DNA from: Xanthocytophaga agilis
GTDB lineage: Bacteria; Bacteroidota; Bacteroidia; Cytophagales; 172606-1
Reading direction: 5' to 3'
NCBI RefSeq assembly: GCF_030068605.1
Contig: NZ_JASJOU010000020.1
Location: forward strand, 119,174-183,173
Length of the DNA: 64,000 nt
Shown: positions 9,067-18,606 of the stretch, piece by piece
How positions within the stretch are numbered: the stretch's first letter is position 1
How the letters are laid out: the number at the start of each line of letters is the position of its first letter
The notes under the pieces: generated by a model
Told to the model about the DNA's origin: nothing
What the model saw: the letters and a program-made list of their open reading frames with translations, nothing else
Databases searched by the model: none
Position numbers and translations under genes: made by a program

Positions 9067-9122
9067 CAAAGGTCATAAAAAATCCTGAGATGGGTTTGTT
9101 TCCAGAATTTTTATGACCTTTG
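9067..9122 (-). terminator. Hairpin between MG2-protein gene and globin gene
   Basis: The arms 9067-9081 and 9108-9122 are perfect 15-bp reverse complements (CAAAGGTCATAAAAA type) around a 26-base loop. On the - strand it begins 22 bp after the MG2 gene stop and ends 57 bp before the globin start. It can serve as terminator of the upstream operon; an operator role for the globin is also possible. Confidence 0.5.
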
Positions 9123-9144
9123 TATATATAGTCTGATAGATATT

Positions 9145-11568
9145 CTATCTGGCTAAATCCATCGTAACGGTATATTCTGCATTTCCCATTGCTGGTTTAC
9201 CATCTTTGGAAATGCCTTCTGCTATGATACGCCATGTGGTTAAGTCATCTGAATTATAGAAGGTCAGAGTCGCCTTTCCGGTAGCATCCGTTTGAACAGA
9301 AGGATTCCAGTACAGCAAGTTCCGAAAGTCAGGTTGTCTTTGATTCTGCAAGGGCGTTTCATATTTGGGTGAATAATACTCACGAACTTTTTGAAATCCA
9401 CGTACTGGAAAATTAAATAATCCAGGTTCATTGGAAGGGTAAAAATCTCCGGCTTTGGTAAAAACCGAAAAGATGCCATAATATCCTATCTCTCCAAATT
9501 GTCCCCTTCCTACAGCACTTCGTACAGACTCAATAGAATGTACAGCAGTTGGATCAAGACTAAGAATAGGATTTATATTGTGGATAGGTACATTATCAAT
9601 GAGATATAATGGATTATATTTAAAATAAAGCTTTGTATCCGGGTTAAGAATACGAAAACCTGTCTGTCCCTTTTTGTGTGTGAGCAGTCCCCAGGGGATT
9701 ATATCCCGAATGACCTCTTCCATAGTTGGAAACAGAGTGTAGTCATCCAGTTTGATCCTGTCATCTGCTTTCTGGTAGATGGGTTGAACAGGGCGTAGGG
9801 TATCACTGGTAGAAATAGACACATTCGAAGATTCAGCAGACGCGTGGTTTTGTTGGATCATAGACCATATCTTTTTTCGGTTTGTTGCTTGGGTCATATT
9901 TTCCGTAATCAGAACTGTGGGAAGTATTCCGGTAGAATAAGGTGCACTACTTGCTGAATCTACAACAACGATAGCTGATGAATACAACTCTTTATCGTAA
10001 ATGCTGACTATAACATTACGGTAATCATAAAAATCCAGACTATTCAGATGAATTTTACCTTCTGCATTTGTATAGCCATATCGAAAAACAGAGTTTGTAC
10101 CTGGAGCTGAAACCAGAAGAACTTGCGCTGGGATAATTTTTCTTGTGTTTTTATCTAGTAGTCTGACAGTGAGTGCAATATCCGGTTCATGTTCATAGGC
10201 AGGTGACGGTAAGTTAGGTTGCAGGATTTCTTTCCATGCAAAGCGTCGCCAGCCTTGTGTAAGCATCAGATTATCCAGCGCTTTTACTGCATTCGGATTA
10301 TTGTTTTGAAAATAAAATCCTGGATCTTCAATGTTTCCTTTCAGATCAGAAGTAAGAAGAAGATTCGTTAAGATATTCTCTTCCGGATAAGAGAAGCTAC
10401 GTGTGTCTGTAACACCCATAGAAAAATTACCTGTTATAGGCTTACCCTGTGCGTCACGGGCTGTCAATGTCAGAGTTACTTTTTCACGTGGCAGATACGA
10501 TTTTTTATCTGACGTTAATTGAATCTGAATGTGATCATTTTGATTGAAGAATACAAGTCGTTCACACTGAGGAGTTCCTTGGGCATCAAATAAGGTAATC
10601 TGAGTGGTTCCTGTTGGAAACAGACTACCTGGAAGTTGTAACGAAAATTTTCCATTTAAAATGCGTCCTTCACTTTGGTAGATACTCTTGCCTCTATTTT
10701 GTACTACTATATACAATTTTTCTTCCAGACTCCTGGTTGACTGCACAGATAGCAGCAGATTATTGGCTATATTATCTGTGTGCATTACCCATCCTTCCGA
10801 ACGAGGTTTAGGAAGTGAGACTACAATAGATTTTTTAGATTGATCTTGAACTACGGCCTGATAACTTTTGCCTGCCAGAGGTGTAAAGCGAAAGGTTCCT
10901 ATACCATGATGCATGGTAGTATAGGTTCCCATAGTATCCTTCGTATCTGAGATTATCCTGATTGATCTGGCAATACCTTTTCCCTGTTTATCTGTAACTT
11001 TAAAGGCAATAGTACTTTCCAGATTTTCTATCAGATCTCCTCCTTCTGGAAAGAACTGTACATCTATTCCTGTGTCTGTGGACTTTGTGGGGGATGGAAT
11101 ATTATTTGGATTCAGGATTGAAATCTGTTTGTGAAAGAAGAAATCCGCCTTGCCATTTTGCATCCAGCGTGTATAAGCACGAAGTTGATACGTTGCTGTT
11201 GGAAGCTCTTCTCCCAGCAAAATATTTCCATGACCTTCTCCCGAAGTAAGCTTTATTTTTTCAGTACTTACTACTGTTCCTTTACTGTTGAGTAAGTCCA
11301 CACACAAAACTCCGCTTGTTGAATCAGTCAGATGAGTCATTGCGCTGACTACATAAGCCTTGAACCAGATGTCTTCCCCTGAAAAATAGTAAGGCTTATC
11401 TAGATGAAGGTATACTTTTTCTGGAGTATAAGTTTCCTGATACGCAGAGAGTTTTTTGAGGATCTGATTTAAAATATCGTCTTTGGGGGCTGTAAGATAG
11501 GCTGACTCTATACTTGCTGTTAGTATTAATCCAATAACTAGTAGCCAGGGTTTAAGGTGTTTTTGCAT
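9145..11568 (-). CDS. MG2-domain/TonB-plug-like exported protein
   Basis: 807 residues with an N-terminal signal anchor. An MG2-like (alpha-2-macroglobulin) region is marked by VYLHLDKPYYFSGEDIWFKA at about 52-71. Further beta-sandwich domains follow, including carboxypeptidase-like repeats (about 470-530), then a stretch resembling a TonB-receptor plug (PLYLIDNVPIHNINPILSLD, about 660). There is no barrel. The C terminus (TDATGKATLTFYNSD...TTWRIIAEG) resembles the linker before macroglobulin bait regions. Such proteins are common in Bacteroidota next to STN-type TonB receptors, usually uncharacterised. It is the third gene of an operon with the DUF4249 and receptor genes (gaps 44 and 17 bp). 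Probable role: surface or periplasmic partner of that receptor. Confidence 0.75.
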   Translation of the reverse strand: MQKHLKPWLLVIGLILTASIESAYLTAPKDDILNQILKKLSAYQETYTPEKVYLHLDKPYYFSGEDIWFKAYVVSAMTHLTDSTSGVLCVDLLNSKGTVVSTEKIKLTSGEGHGNILLGEELPTATYQLRAYTRWMQNGKADFFFHKQISILNPNNIPSPTKSTDTGIDVQFFPEGGDLIENLESTIAFKVTDKQGKGIARSIRIISDTKDTMGTYTTMHHGIGTFRFTPLAGKSYQAVVQDQSKKSIVVSLPKPRSEGWVMHTDNIANNLLLSVQSTRSLEEKLYIVVQNRGKSIYQSEGRILNGKFSLQLPGSLFPTGTTQITLFDAQGTPQCERLVFFNQNDHIQIQLTSDKKSYLPREKVTLTLTARDAQGKPITGNFSMGVTDTRSFSYPEENILTNLLLTSDLKGNIEDPGFYFQNNNPNAVKALDNLMLTQGWRRFAWKEILQPNLPSPAYEHEPDIALTVRLLDKNTRKIIPAQVLLVSAPGTNSVFRYGYTNAEGKIHLNSLDFYDYRNVIVSIYDKELYSSAIVVVDSASSAPYSTGILPTVLITENMTQATNRKKIWSMIQQNHASAESSNVSISTSDTLRPVQPIYQKADDRIKLDDYTLFPTMEEVIRDIIPWGLLTHKKGQTGFRILNPDTKLYFKYNPLYLIDNVPIHNINPILSLDPTAVHSIESVRSAVGRGQFGEIGYYGIFSVFTKAGDFYPSNEPGLFNFPVRGFQKVREYYSPKYETPLQNQRQPDFRNLLYWNPSVQTDATGKATLTFYNSDDLTTWRIIAEGISKDGKPAMGNAEYTVTMDLAR

Positions 11569-11612
11569 AGATAAAGTAGAGAATGAAAGTCATACATCAA
11601 GGATGGAATCTG

Positions 11613-12677
11613 TCATCTGTTCCATCCGGGTGGTTGAAAGTTGGTGCGATAACCCGCATCTTCAATACATGCATAACATATAGGTGGAGGGCCTGAAGCA
11701 GGTGCACAGAATGGAGGCTGGGCTGGATTCGGAGTGTCATCAATCTGATTTCTATCCTGCCAGTAGGGTCTTTGAATAATATCAGAGGCTCCAAAGAAAC
11801 CAAGAACTTTTTCTTTGGAGTTAGCAACATTTTTTATATTTCCAAGTATGGGTGCAGGAGCTGCATCAAATGGACCGCCGGTGTTGGAAGTCTGTGCTTT
11901 TACAGAATTCCAGAATGCATACGCATTACTTGTTAGAGATCGTTGCTCTATAAGTAGATAATAAGGCGTATAATCACTATAAGGGACAGAGGTAATCAGC
12001 TGCTTTTTGATTTGATTTCCATTAGTATATTGGTCACCTGCTATATTGACACAGGAACGGCACTGGGTAATATCCCAACAGTCTGTACAACATTCTCGAC
12101 ACTGCGTCCAGGATGAGGTGCCATTTGGTTGTACAATCAGTTCTGAATATTTGCAATAGGTTAGTTTCTCATAATGTTGCCATTTCCATAAGTAACCATC
12201 TCCTGGAGTAGGAGCATCTGTCAAATCTACATATACATTAATCTCTTTTTTTTCTCGGTTGTATTCCCAATAGATATTATCAATCTGTGGAACGGGTTTT
12301 AACAAATCTGGTTCGGAAGTATATTCTTTATCATCAGGAGTTATTACATGCAATTGGTAATAACGTCCTATACTACCTTGGATATATGTTTCATAGTTGC
12401 CACCTCCAATATCTGTATAGTCGATGCGGTTTTCAAGATCATCTGTAACGTATACAATTGCTCCCGGAATGCCAATATTGGTACCTGCTGTAGCATTGGT
12501 ATACACTGCAGAATGAGTAATACGTACTTTTTGCGGACCAGGTAAAGTAGATATAAGCCCTTCTATAACAATACGTGATTCTGCCGTGTGAAGATCTGGA
12601 TCATATGGCGTAATACACGAATTGGTCAGCAGAGAAGCTAATAAGATACAAGATAAATATATAATAGGGTATCTCAT
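11613..12677 (-). CDS. DUF4249 domain lipoprotein
   Basis: 354 residues. A lipoprotein signal ends at SLLTNSC (Cys about 21), followed by ITPYDPDLHTAESRIVIEGL, the hallmark start of DUF4249, and GIPGAIVYVTDD further on. A Cys-rich insert lies near residues 185-205 (Cys-x2-Cys-Cys-x2-Cys-x5-Cys-x2-Cys, in TQCRECCTDCWDITQCRSC), a usual feature of the family. DUF4249 proteins are outer-membrane or surface lipoproteins that accompany TonB receptors of the STN type, much as SusD accompanies SusC, but their ligand is unknown. It lies 17 bp downstream of the receptor gene, so translation is likely coupled. Confidence 0.9.
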   Translation of the reverse strand: MRYPIIYLSCILLASLLTNSCITPYDPDLHTAESRIVIEGLISTLPGPQKVRITHSAVYTNATAGTNIGIPGAIVYVTDDLENRIDYTDIGGGNYETYIQGSIGRYYQLHVITPDDKEYTSEPDLLKPVPQIDNIYWEYNREKKEINVYVDLTDAPTPGDGYLWKWQHYEKLTYCKYSELIVQPNGTSSWTQCRECCTDCWDITQCRSCVNIAGDQYTNGNQIKKQLITSVPYSDYTPYYLLIEQRSLTSNAYAFWNSVKAQTSNTGGPFDAAPAPILGNIKNVANSKEKVLGFFGASDIIQRPYWQDRNQIDDTPNPAQPPFCAPASGPPPICYACIEDAGYRTNFQPPGWNR

Positions 12678-12694
12678 AGAATGAAAATGTATCT

Positions 12695-15526
12695 TTAAAA
12701 TTTGAAATTATAGGTAAGAGAAGGGAAGGCAGCCCCAAAGATGGATAGTTTATAGGCATTTGCACTACCTCCCTGTTGCCTGAAGAACACAGAATAGGCA
12801 TTGTTACGGCTGTAGAGATTATATACCGCAAATGTCCAGCTTTTATCTACCTTCTTCTTTTTCCGATAGCCACTATCAATATTTATAGCTACATCCAGGC
12901 GGTGATAATCTGGGATTCTGCGTTGGTTTCGTAGACCATAATCCGGAATTATAATACCACCATATACAAATTTGGATTCCGGATAAGTGACAGGTCTGCC
13001 AGTACTGTATGTATAATTCATGGAAAACCCGATACGTTTCTTTAGTTGATAATTCAACACCAAGTTGAATGTATGAGGTTTGTCATAGTTGGCAGGATAC
13101 CAGTCTCCTTCGTTTACCTGTTCTCTATCAAACTGACTTTTCATCTGAGCAAAAGTTCTGGCATAGGTATAGCTCATCCAGCCTGTCAGATATTCTCCGA
13201 TATTTTTTCGTAGTAATAACTCTACACCATAGGATCGCCCCTGACCTTGTAGAACTGCAGTTTCAATATTGCGATTCAGAAAGACAACAGAGTTATCTTT
13301 ATAATCTAGGAAGTTATAGATCTTTTTATAGTATACTTCTATAGATGTCTCAAACATATTGCCGAATATGTTCCGGAAATAACCCACGGCAATCTGATCT
13401 CCCATTTGAGGCTTTATATAGGTGTTGCTGAGCTGCCAGCGTGCCGTTGGGATAGCTGATGCTGTATTGGAGATAAGATGAATATATTGTCGCATTCGAT
13501 TATAGCCAATTTTTATCGAACTGCTTTCATTTAGGCTGATCTTCAGAGACAGTCTGGGTTCAAGACCTCCATAGGTTTTTATGACAGATCCAGATCCATA
13601 TTTTGTTGAATCAATAACAGAGAGCGATTCCCGAGGTGAGTCTGTCGCATACATGTTGACAGTTGCAGGACCTATGTTCAGATAATGGGAATATCGTAAC
13701 CCATAGGTGAGTGTCAGCATCTTGTTAATGATGAAATCATCTTCCAGATACATAGCTGTTTCTATCCCATGTTCAGTGGGTAGAGCAATTGGATTGATAT
13801 CACTGGGTAAGGTAACGTCCAGATTTTCAGGTTGAACAAAATACCGAATGCCTTGTATACCAAAATTTAGTTTATGGTTGTCGTTCAACTGATAACTGAA
13901 ATCGGAACCGATTGTAAATTGCTTGAGCCGACTGGGTATCTTAAATTCATTTGGTGCAGTGGGGTTAATAACCTTAGCTGTATAATTGCTGTATGTAAGA
14001 GAGGTTGTGTTTGTTAACTTCTCGCTGAAGAAATGCTGCCATTTCAATACACCATATTTGTTACTCCATCGGTATTGTGTAATGGAAGAATTAACTGCAA
14101 TGGTAAGAATGGAATCTGCATTGATTTGAAGAAAGTCATCACTGATATACCCTGACAGGCTTAATGTGTTTTTGGCGTTAATACGATAATCTACCTTTGT
14201 ATTTACATCATAGAAGTTGGCTCGTGTTTTGCGAAGTGATTCGTTCGGAAGATTTTTTAATAAAAAGTCTGTAAAACTGCCTCTTCCTGCTACAATAAAT
14301 GAAAGCTTGTCTTTGATAATAGGAGCCTCAATTGCCAATCGACTGGCTACTAGTCCTATACCTCCATTTACAGTAACTTTTTGTGCATTGGCATCTTTCA
14401 GTTGAATATCTAGTACAGAGGACACTCTTCCTCCAAATCTGGCTGAAATCCCACCTCTATATAAAGTAACATCTCTTACAATGTCCGGATTAAAAACAGA
14501 AAATAAGCCAAACATATGAGAGGTATTGTAGATAGGCGCATTATCCATTAAAATTAGATTTTGATCTATGCTGCCTCCCCGCACATTGAAGCCAGTAGAA
14601 CCTTCACCTACAGTACTTACCCCTGGTAGTAATAAAACACTGCGAACGATATCTACTTCCCCTAACAAAGGAGGCATTTTTTTGATAGTGCGTATATTAA
14701 GTTTAGTTATACCCATTTGAGTGGTTGAGATATTTCGGTCAACAGCTTCAGCTGTTACTACTACTTCTCTCAAACGAATATCTGTGTTTAACAAACTTAT
14801 ATTGATAGTCTGATTGGAGCGAACAGATATCTGTCTTCTTTTGGATTGAAAGCCTACATAGCTATATACCAGATTATAAGTTCCTGCCGGTAATGCCAGT
14901 TGATAGTTTCCGTCTGTATCAGACAGAACCCCTGATCGGATCTCTTCTACATATACTGTAGCCCCTTCCAGTTTTTTATTATTGGTAGCATCCGTTAATA
15001 ACCCTGTAATCGAATACGTCTTTGTACCTCGTTTGGTAGTTATAAGATTCATTTTTTCTCGAATCGTTTCCTGAGAATCGTTAGTTGCTTCAATTGAAGG
15101 TATATTTTCAGGATGTATCTTTCTTCCAACAGAATCTACCATATGAGGAGATAATGATAGAGAAGATAGATCTTCTTTATTAACTAATAAAATATAGTGA
15201 GAGTCATATAGTAAGTAACTTAACTGTGTAGAAGCAAGAACAGATGGCATGACCTGGACAAGAGGTGCATTGGTAAATGTGGCATGAACTTTTAGTGTAG
15301 ATGTGCTAGATGTCTCATAGAAAAAATGTATCCTTTGCTGTTGTTGCAGTGCTTGTTGTTCGAGAGACTGCAAAACTTCACTTAGTGGTACATCTTTAAA
15401 GTTTCCTGAAAATCGGATCTGAGACAATTCTTGTCCCATGCATGTTTGCTTATAGACCAACATGCATACTAATTGCAGCAGCAAGCTTACTCTAATATGA
15501 ATAGAGAGGGCGTAGTTGTTTTTCAA
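12695..15526 (-). CDS. TonB-dependent receptor with STN and carboxypeptidase-like domains
   Basis: 943 residues. A signal peptide (ending TCMGQ) leads to a secretin/TonB short N-terminal domain (about 32-120, FKDVPLSEVLQSLEQQ) that can sense load and signal. Next come a carboxypeptidase-like domain (about 165-250), a plug with GEVDIVRSVLLLPGVSTVGE and MDNAPIYNTSHMFGLFSVF, and a barrel ending SLTYNFKF. The only in-frame start before the signal peptide is TTG at 15526; an in-frame stop lies 33 bp upstream, so ATG is not available. It leads the operon with the DUF4249 and MG2 genes. No FecI/FecR pair is adjacent, despite the STN domain. Substrate unknown. Confidence 0.88.
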   Translation of the reverse strand: MKNNYALSIHIRVSLLLQLVCMLVYKQTCMGQELSQIRFSGNFKDVPLSEVLQSLEQQALQQQQRIHFFYETSSTSTLKVHATFTNAPLVQVMPSVLASTQLSYLLYDSHYILLVNKEDLSSLSLSPHMVDSVGRKIHPENIPSIEATNDSQETIREKMNLITTKRGTKTYSITGLLTDATNNKKLEGATVYVEEIRSGVLSDTDGNYQLALPAGTYNLVYSYVGFQSKRRQISVRSNQTINISLLNTDIRLREVVVTAEAVDRNISTTQMGITKLNIRTIKKMPPLLGEVDIVRSVLLLPGVSTVGEGSTGFNVRGGSIDQNLILMDNAPIYNTSHMFGLFSVFNPDIVRDVTLYRGGISARFGGRVSSVLDIQLKDANAQKVTVNGGIGLVASRLAIEAPIIKDKLSFIVAGRGSFTDFLLKNLPNESLRKTRANFYDVNTKVDYRINAKNTLSLSGYISDDFLQINADSILTIAVNSSITQYRWSNKYGVLKWQHFFSEKLTNTTSLTYSNYTAKVINPTAPNEFKIPSRLKQFTIGSDFSYQLNDNHKLNFGIQGIRYFVQPENLDVTLPSDINPIALPTEHGIETAMYLEDDFIINKMLTLTYGLRYSHYLNIGPATVNMYATDSPRESLSVIDSTKYGSGSVIKTYGGLEPRLSLKISLNESSSIKIGYNRMRQYIHLISNTASAIPTARWQLSNTYIKPQMGDQIAVGYFRNIFGNMFETSIEVYYKKIYNFLDYKDNSVVFLNRNIETAVLQGQGRSYGVELLLRKNIGEYLTGWMSYTYARTFAQMKSQFDREQVNEGDWYPANYDKPHTFNLVLNYQLKKRIGFSMNYTYSTGRPVTYPESKFVYGGIIIPDYGLRNQRRIPDYHRLDVAINIDSGYRKKKKVDKSWTFAVYNLYSRNNAYSVFFRQQGGSANAYKLSIFGAAFPSLTYNFKF

Positions 15527-15721
15527 AATATGAAATTCTTTGAAAGGGTTATAATTTTAACTTATAAAAAGATACTTCTATCGAAAAAAAATATAGATTC
15601 TGTGAAACTTTCAAATGAAATGTGGAACTTGGGGGAGCCCTATAAGAAACTCTGCAAGTTATTGATAGCTAAATGCAAAGTATATAATTTTTCTAACAAA
15701 TAATTGCTTTTATATTTGTTT

Positions 15722-16741
15722 ATGCGAAAATTCTACCCATACCTGTTTTTATTCTTTGTTGCTTGTGCTGGTTATGCTCAATGTGGTTTCGGAAGTCCAG
15801 CCTTGATGAAAAAGCTAGCTCAGCGAGAGTTGATTGTGATAATGGAGCAACCCTCACAGAAAGTGATCGAGTTAATGAAGAAGAAAAAGAAACATGATCA
15901 GGTAGTAGCGTATGAAGAAGGAGTTGAGGCTTATAATGCAGCCTTGAAACATGCAGTGGAAAAATACTGGAAGTGGGATAGTTCTGCTAATTATATGACA
16001 ATGAATGATGCAGATCGTCTGCGAAAAACACAGGTAAAAAACTATGCAGTTATTTACTGCACCACTATTGATAACTTCACTATAAAAGGAGATGAGGGGG
16101 GACGGAATCATCAGCGTTTATTGTTTCCGGAAAATTACAGGCAGTTGAATGCCCTCCGGGAACATTGGCGCAATTATAGTGTAATGGAGATTAAATTTTT
16201 GGAGGACTTGCCGAAGTCTCAATCCCTCTTCAGACAAAATCTTCCCAATATAACACCTGAAAAAGCTGATTTGGTTTTCGGAGTACAAGCTGTAGAGCAC
16301 TATCTGATTGACAGTACTTTGCAGAACAGGGCTACACCTTATGAATGGGAGGAAGTATTGCCACGTGCCGAAGCGGATATGCATGCTAAAACACTACTTT
16401 TACGTAAAGACTGGTTGGCACATGGCTTATCATATGAGGATATTAAAGAAGTTTATCCTTATCCTTTTGTCATTGTAGATGCTAAACGCTTTAATGAAAG
16501 TGCTGTAAAGGGTAACCCAAATCTGGCCCTACTACAGATAGTGCCAGAAATACAGTCCAAAAAACAGAAAATTGTTACCAACTATCTGCATGCAGTCATT
16601 GATAGTATGACAGGACTACCTCTTGGTTTTGTGAGATTAAAAGCAGAAGATGGCAAAGACAAATACATCAGCCAGGAGAGTATGAAAGAACTGGCTCAAT
16701 ATTTAAAAAAAAGGACAATGACCGTGGCGGGAAATAAATAG
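15722..16741 (+). CDS. Exported protein of unknown function
   Basis: 339 residues. A signal peptide MRKFYPYLFLFFVACAGYAQ is followed by CGFGSPALMKKLAQRELIVI and a largely helical, charged body with EYW-, YWKWDSSANYMTMNDADRLR- and EWEEVLPRAEADMHAKTLLL-like segments. I do not recognise the family. An upstream in-frame TTG at 15704 would put six residues before this signal sequence, so I chose the ATG at 15722. It is divergent from the STN receptor operon (196 bp between starts) and ends before a good terminator, so it forms a single-gene unit. Probably periplasmic or secreted. Confidence 0.7.
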   Translation: MRKFYPYLFLFFVACAGYAQCGFGSPALMKKLAQRELIVIMEQPSQKVIELMKKKKKHDQVVAYEEGVEAYNAALKHAVEKYWKWDSSANYMTMNDADRLRKTQVKNYAVIYCTTIDNFTIKGDEGGRNHQRLLFPENYRQLNALREHWRNYSVMEIKFLEDLPKSQSLFRQNLPNITPEKADLVFGVQAVEHYLIDSTLQNRATPYEWEEVLPRAEADMHAKTLLLRKDWLAHGLSYEDIKEVYPYPFVIVDAKRFNESAVKGNPNLALLQIVPEIQSKKQKIVTNYLHAVIDSMTGLPLGFVRLKAEDGKDKYISQESMKELAQYLKKRTMTVAGNK

Positions 16742-16859
16742 CTTTATATCGGTTTGATAGTAAGTGAGTTAGTTTTTTTAGTAATGTGATAACAGATATT
16801 TTGAAATAGAAAGAATAGTGCTACCATCTTTTGTTGTTTTTCGTATGACTAGTATTTTG

Positions 16860-16890
16860 AGCCCGTTTTCAAACGGGTTTCTTTTTTATT
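16860..16890 (+). terminator. Rho-independent terminator after 15722-16741 gene
   Basis: Stem CCCGTTT / AAACGGG (16862-16868 and 16871-16877) with a two-base loop, followed by TTTCTTTTTTATT. Confidence 0.85.
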
Positions 16891-16982
16891 GGTAGAGAAT
16901 AAAAAAATATTTTAACGGTAAGTGTTTGATAATGTGGTTGTTATGTCTAATATGTTAAGAAAAGTGATTTTTTTTTAACATT

Positions 16983-17013
16983 GGCGCAACCTGCCTTCTT
17001 TTTTTTGCATCTA
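16983..17013 (+). promoter_or_regulatory. Putative ECF-type promoter of sigma gene 1
   Basis: GCGCAACC at 16983-16990 followed after about 15 bases by GCATCT, 40-70 bp before the sigma gene start. The second sigma locus has ACGCAACC in the same relation. The shared hexamer GCAACC resembles a -35 element read by group-specific ECF sigma factors, which suggests autoregulation (inference). Confidence 0.4.
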
Positions 17014-17054
17014 CCTTATGAAAATCAATTACAACTAACACATTCAAAGAACGT

Positions 17055-17639
17055 ATGTTTCTACGCATACAAAAATGGGATAACGAGGAAAAACTCATTC
17101 GGGCTTGTCAGCGGAATGATGCTGCTGCACAACGTGAAGTGTATAATCGGTATTCACGTAGAATGTTGGGCGTTTGTACTCGTTACATCAAAGATCAGAT
17201 GGAAGCGGAGGATGTGATGATTAATGGTTTTCTGAAAATTTTTGAGAAAATAGATCAGTATCAGTTTGCAGGAAGCTTTGAAGGATGGATACGACGTATT
17301 ATGGTTAATGAAGCATTACAACAGGTTCGCAGAAATAAAAGTGTTTTTCTGGAAGTGGAGATTGAAACGGTTTACAATGAGGAAGCCGTTATGCATATAG
17401 ATGGAGATGAATTTGAGACAGAAGATTTGCTAGCTCTGATTCAGCAACTGCCTGACGGCTATCGCACTGTTTTTAACCTGTATGCTATTGAAGGGTATTC
17501 ACATAAGGAGATTGCAGAACAATTAGGTATTAGTGAAAATACATCCAAATCACAATTAAGTCGTGCAAGGGGATTGTTACAGGAAAATCTACGTAAGGCT
17601 GAAAAAAAAATGCTAAACGTGGAGAAACAGATAGGATAA
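17055..17639 (+). CDS. ECF RNA polymerase sigma factor (locus 1)
   Basis: 194 residues with sigma-70 region 2 (about 25-95: AAAQREVYNRYSRRMLGVCT, then EDVMINGFLKIFEKIDQY and GSFEGWIRRIMVNEAL) and region 4 helix-turn-helix (about 130-182: LPDGYRTVFNLYAIEGYSHK, EIAEQLGISENTSKSQLSRA). No region 3, so it is an extracytoplasmic-function sigma factor that directs RNA polymerase to a dedicated regulon. It is followed by a single-span membrane protein (probable anti-sigma) and an outer-membrane beta-barrel. A close paralogue with the same downstream partner type lies at 63.0 kb. It shares an upstream GCAACC motif with that paralogue. Confidence 0.95.
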   Translation: MFLRIQKWDNEEKLIRACQRNDAAAQREVYNRYSRRMLGVCTRYIKDQMEAEDVMINGFLKIFEKIDQYQFAGSFEGWIRRIMVNEALQQVRRNKSVFLEVEIETVYNEEAVMHIDGDEFETEDLLALIQQLPDGYRTVFNLYAIEGYSHKEIAEQLGISENTSKSQLSRARGLLQENLRKAEKKMLNVEKQIG

Positions 17640-17747
17640 CATAAATATTTGACTGTCTTTACCTGATATAATCCTATAAAATGGAAAAAAGTAGAGTGAA
17701 AAAGGAGAATTATTGATTAGTAGAAACAAAGTAAAACGAAGTAAGAT

Positions 17748-18539
17748 ATGCATAAACAAAAGAAACATCCGGTTGATGATCTGTTTACCAAACGGTTGTA
17801 TGATGTCGAGAAAATGCCATCTTCTCGTGCGTGGGATGAGCTCCAGGGAAGAATGACGAAAAAAAAAGAGAGTAAAAAAGGATTATATCTCTCTATTGCT
17901 GCTGCTATTGCTTTGCTTATTCTTGGATTGGTAGGTATACGTTATTGGAGAGAGGATAAAGGAATACAGATGGCAGTATCAGATCCCCATAAGGTAAATA
18001 AGCCTACTGTTCCTGTAAAAAGCATAGAAGATAGAGAAAAAACTGAGAACACAAAAAATGTAGAAATAACCAGGCCAACAGCAGAATCACATACAACTTA
18101 TTCAAATAGTGAGACTGATATATCTTCTAATCAAAAATCAGGGAAAAATGTAAAACAACCTGAGCCGAAGAAAGTAGTATCTCCTATCAATGAGAATGAG
18201 GATAAACTGATTGCTAAAGGTCCTGACTTACCTGTGATAGATAAGAAGACACAGCCGGATGACAAGATTACAGTTACTCCGAAAGAAGAGATGATTGCCA
18301 GCGTTGTGCCTGCTGTGAGGCCAGAAACAAGGTCTCAGGAAAATACAGTTACAGTCGTGGTCGTAGAAGTTGCTGATGCTAATTTGACTGCATCAAATAA
18401 AGGAGATACTACAGATGAACCTATTGCAAGGAAGGCTGGAAAGTTATGGCAGGCAATTAAGAAAGCTAAAAAATCGGAAATTAATCTGGATAAAGAGGCT
18501 ATTGTTGCCTGGGTTAAGGACCGGAATACTAAAAACTGA
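17748..18539 (+). CDS. Single-span membrane protein, probable anti-sigma factor (locus 1)
   Basis: 263 residues: a cytoplasmic N terminus of about 45 residues (HPVDDLFTKRLYDVEKMPSS, then RAWDELQGRM), one membrane span (about 46-66, LYLSIAAAIALLILGLVGI), and a long periplasmic tail rich in Lys, Thr, Pro and Glu. The tail ends with GKLWQAIKKAKKSEINLDKE. No recognised anti-sigma domain or zinc motif is visible. The D-D-L-F plus W-D-E-L/W-L-R-M pattern before the span is shared with the partner of the second sigma factor at 63.6 kb, so position and topology are the basis of the call. The disordered tail could reach towards the outer-membrane barrel encoded next (inference). Confidence 0.65.
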   Translation: MHKQKKHPVDDLFTKRLYDVEKMPSSRAWDELQGRMTKKKESKKGLYLSIAAAIALLILGLVGIRYWREDKGIQMAVSDPHKVNKPTVPVKSIEDREKTENTKNVEITRPTAESHTTYSNSETDISSNQKSGKNVKQPEPKKVVSPINENEDKLIAKGPDLPVIDKKTQPDDKITVTPKEEMIASVVPAVRPETRSQENTVTVVVVEVADANLTASNKGDTTDEPIARKAGKLWQAIKKAKKSEINLDKEAIVAWVKDRNTKN

Positions 18540-18606
18540 TCACTCATAAACCCATATATTAAAAGTAAGAATGAAAGAAGGACTAAACACAATTCTATCT
18601 ACAACT

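Larger units (their letters stand above)
16742..17054. other. Gap with terminator and sigma-gene promoter region
   Basis: 313 bp. It holds the terminator of the preceding gene (16860-16890), an AT-rich tract, and the GCGCAACC motif at 16983-16990 upstream of the sigma factor (separate entry). No gene is visible. Confidence 0.5.

Noticed and set aside
15473..15703. 76-codon frame between the STN receptor and the 15722 gene
   Set aside because: It overlaps the receptor start on the other strand and its composition does not look like a protein; no upstream promoter.
15711..15718. TATATTTG promoter-like match
   Set aside because: It lies 4 bp before the ATG, so the transcript would start after the start codon.
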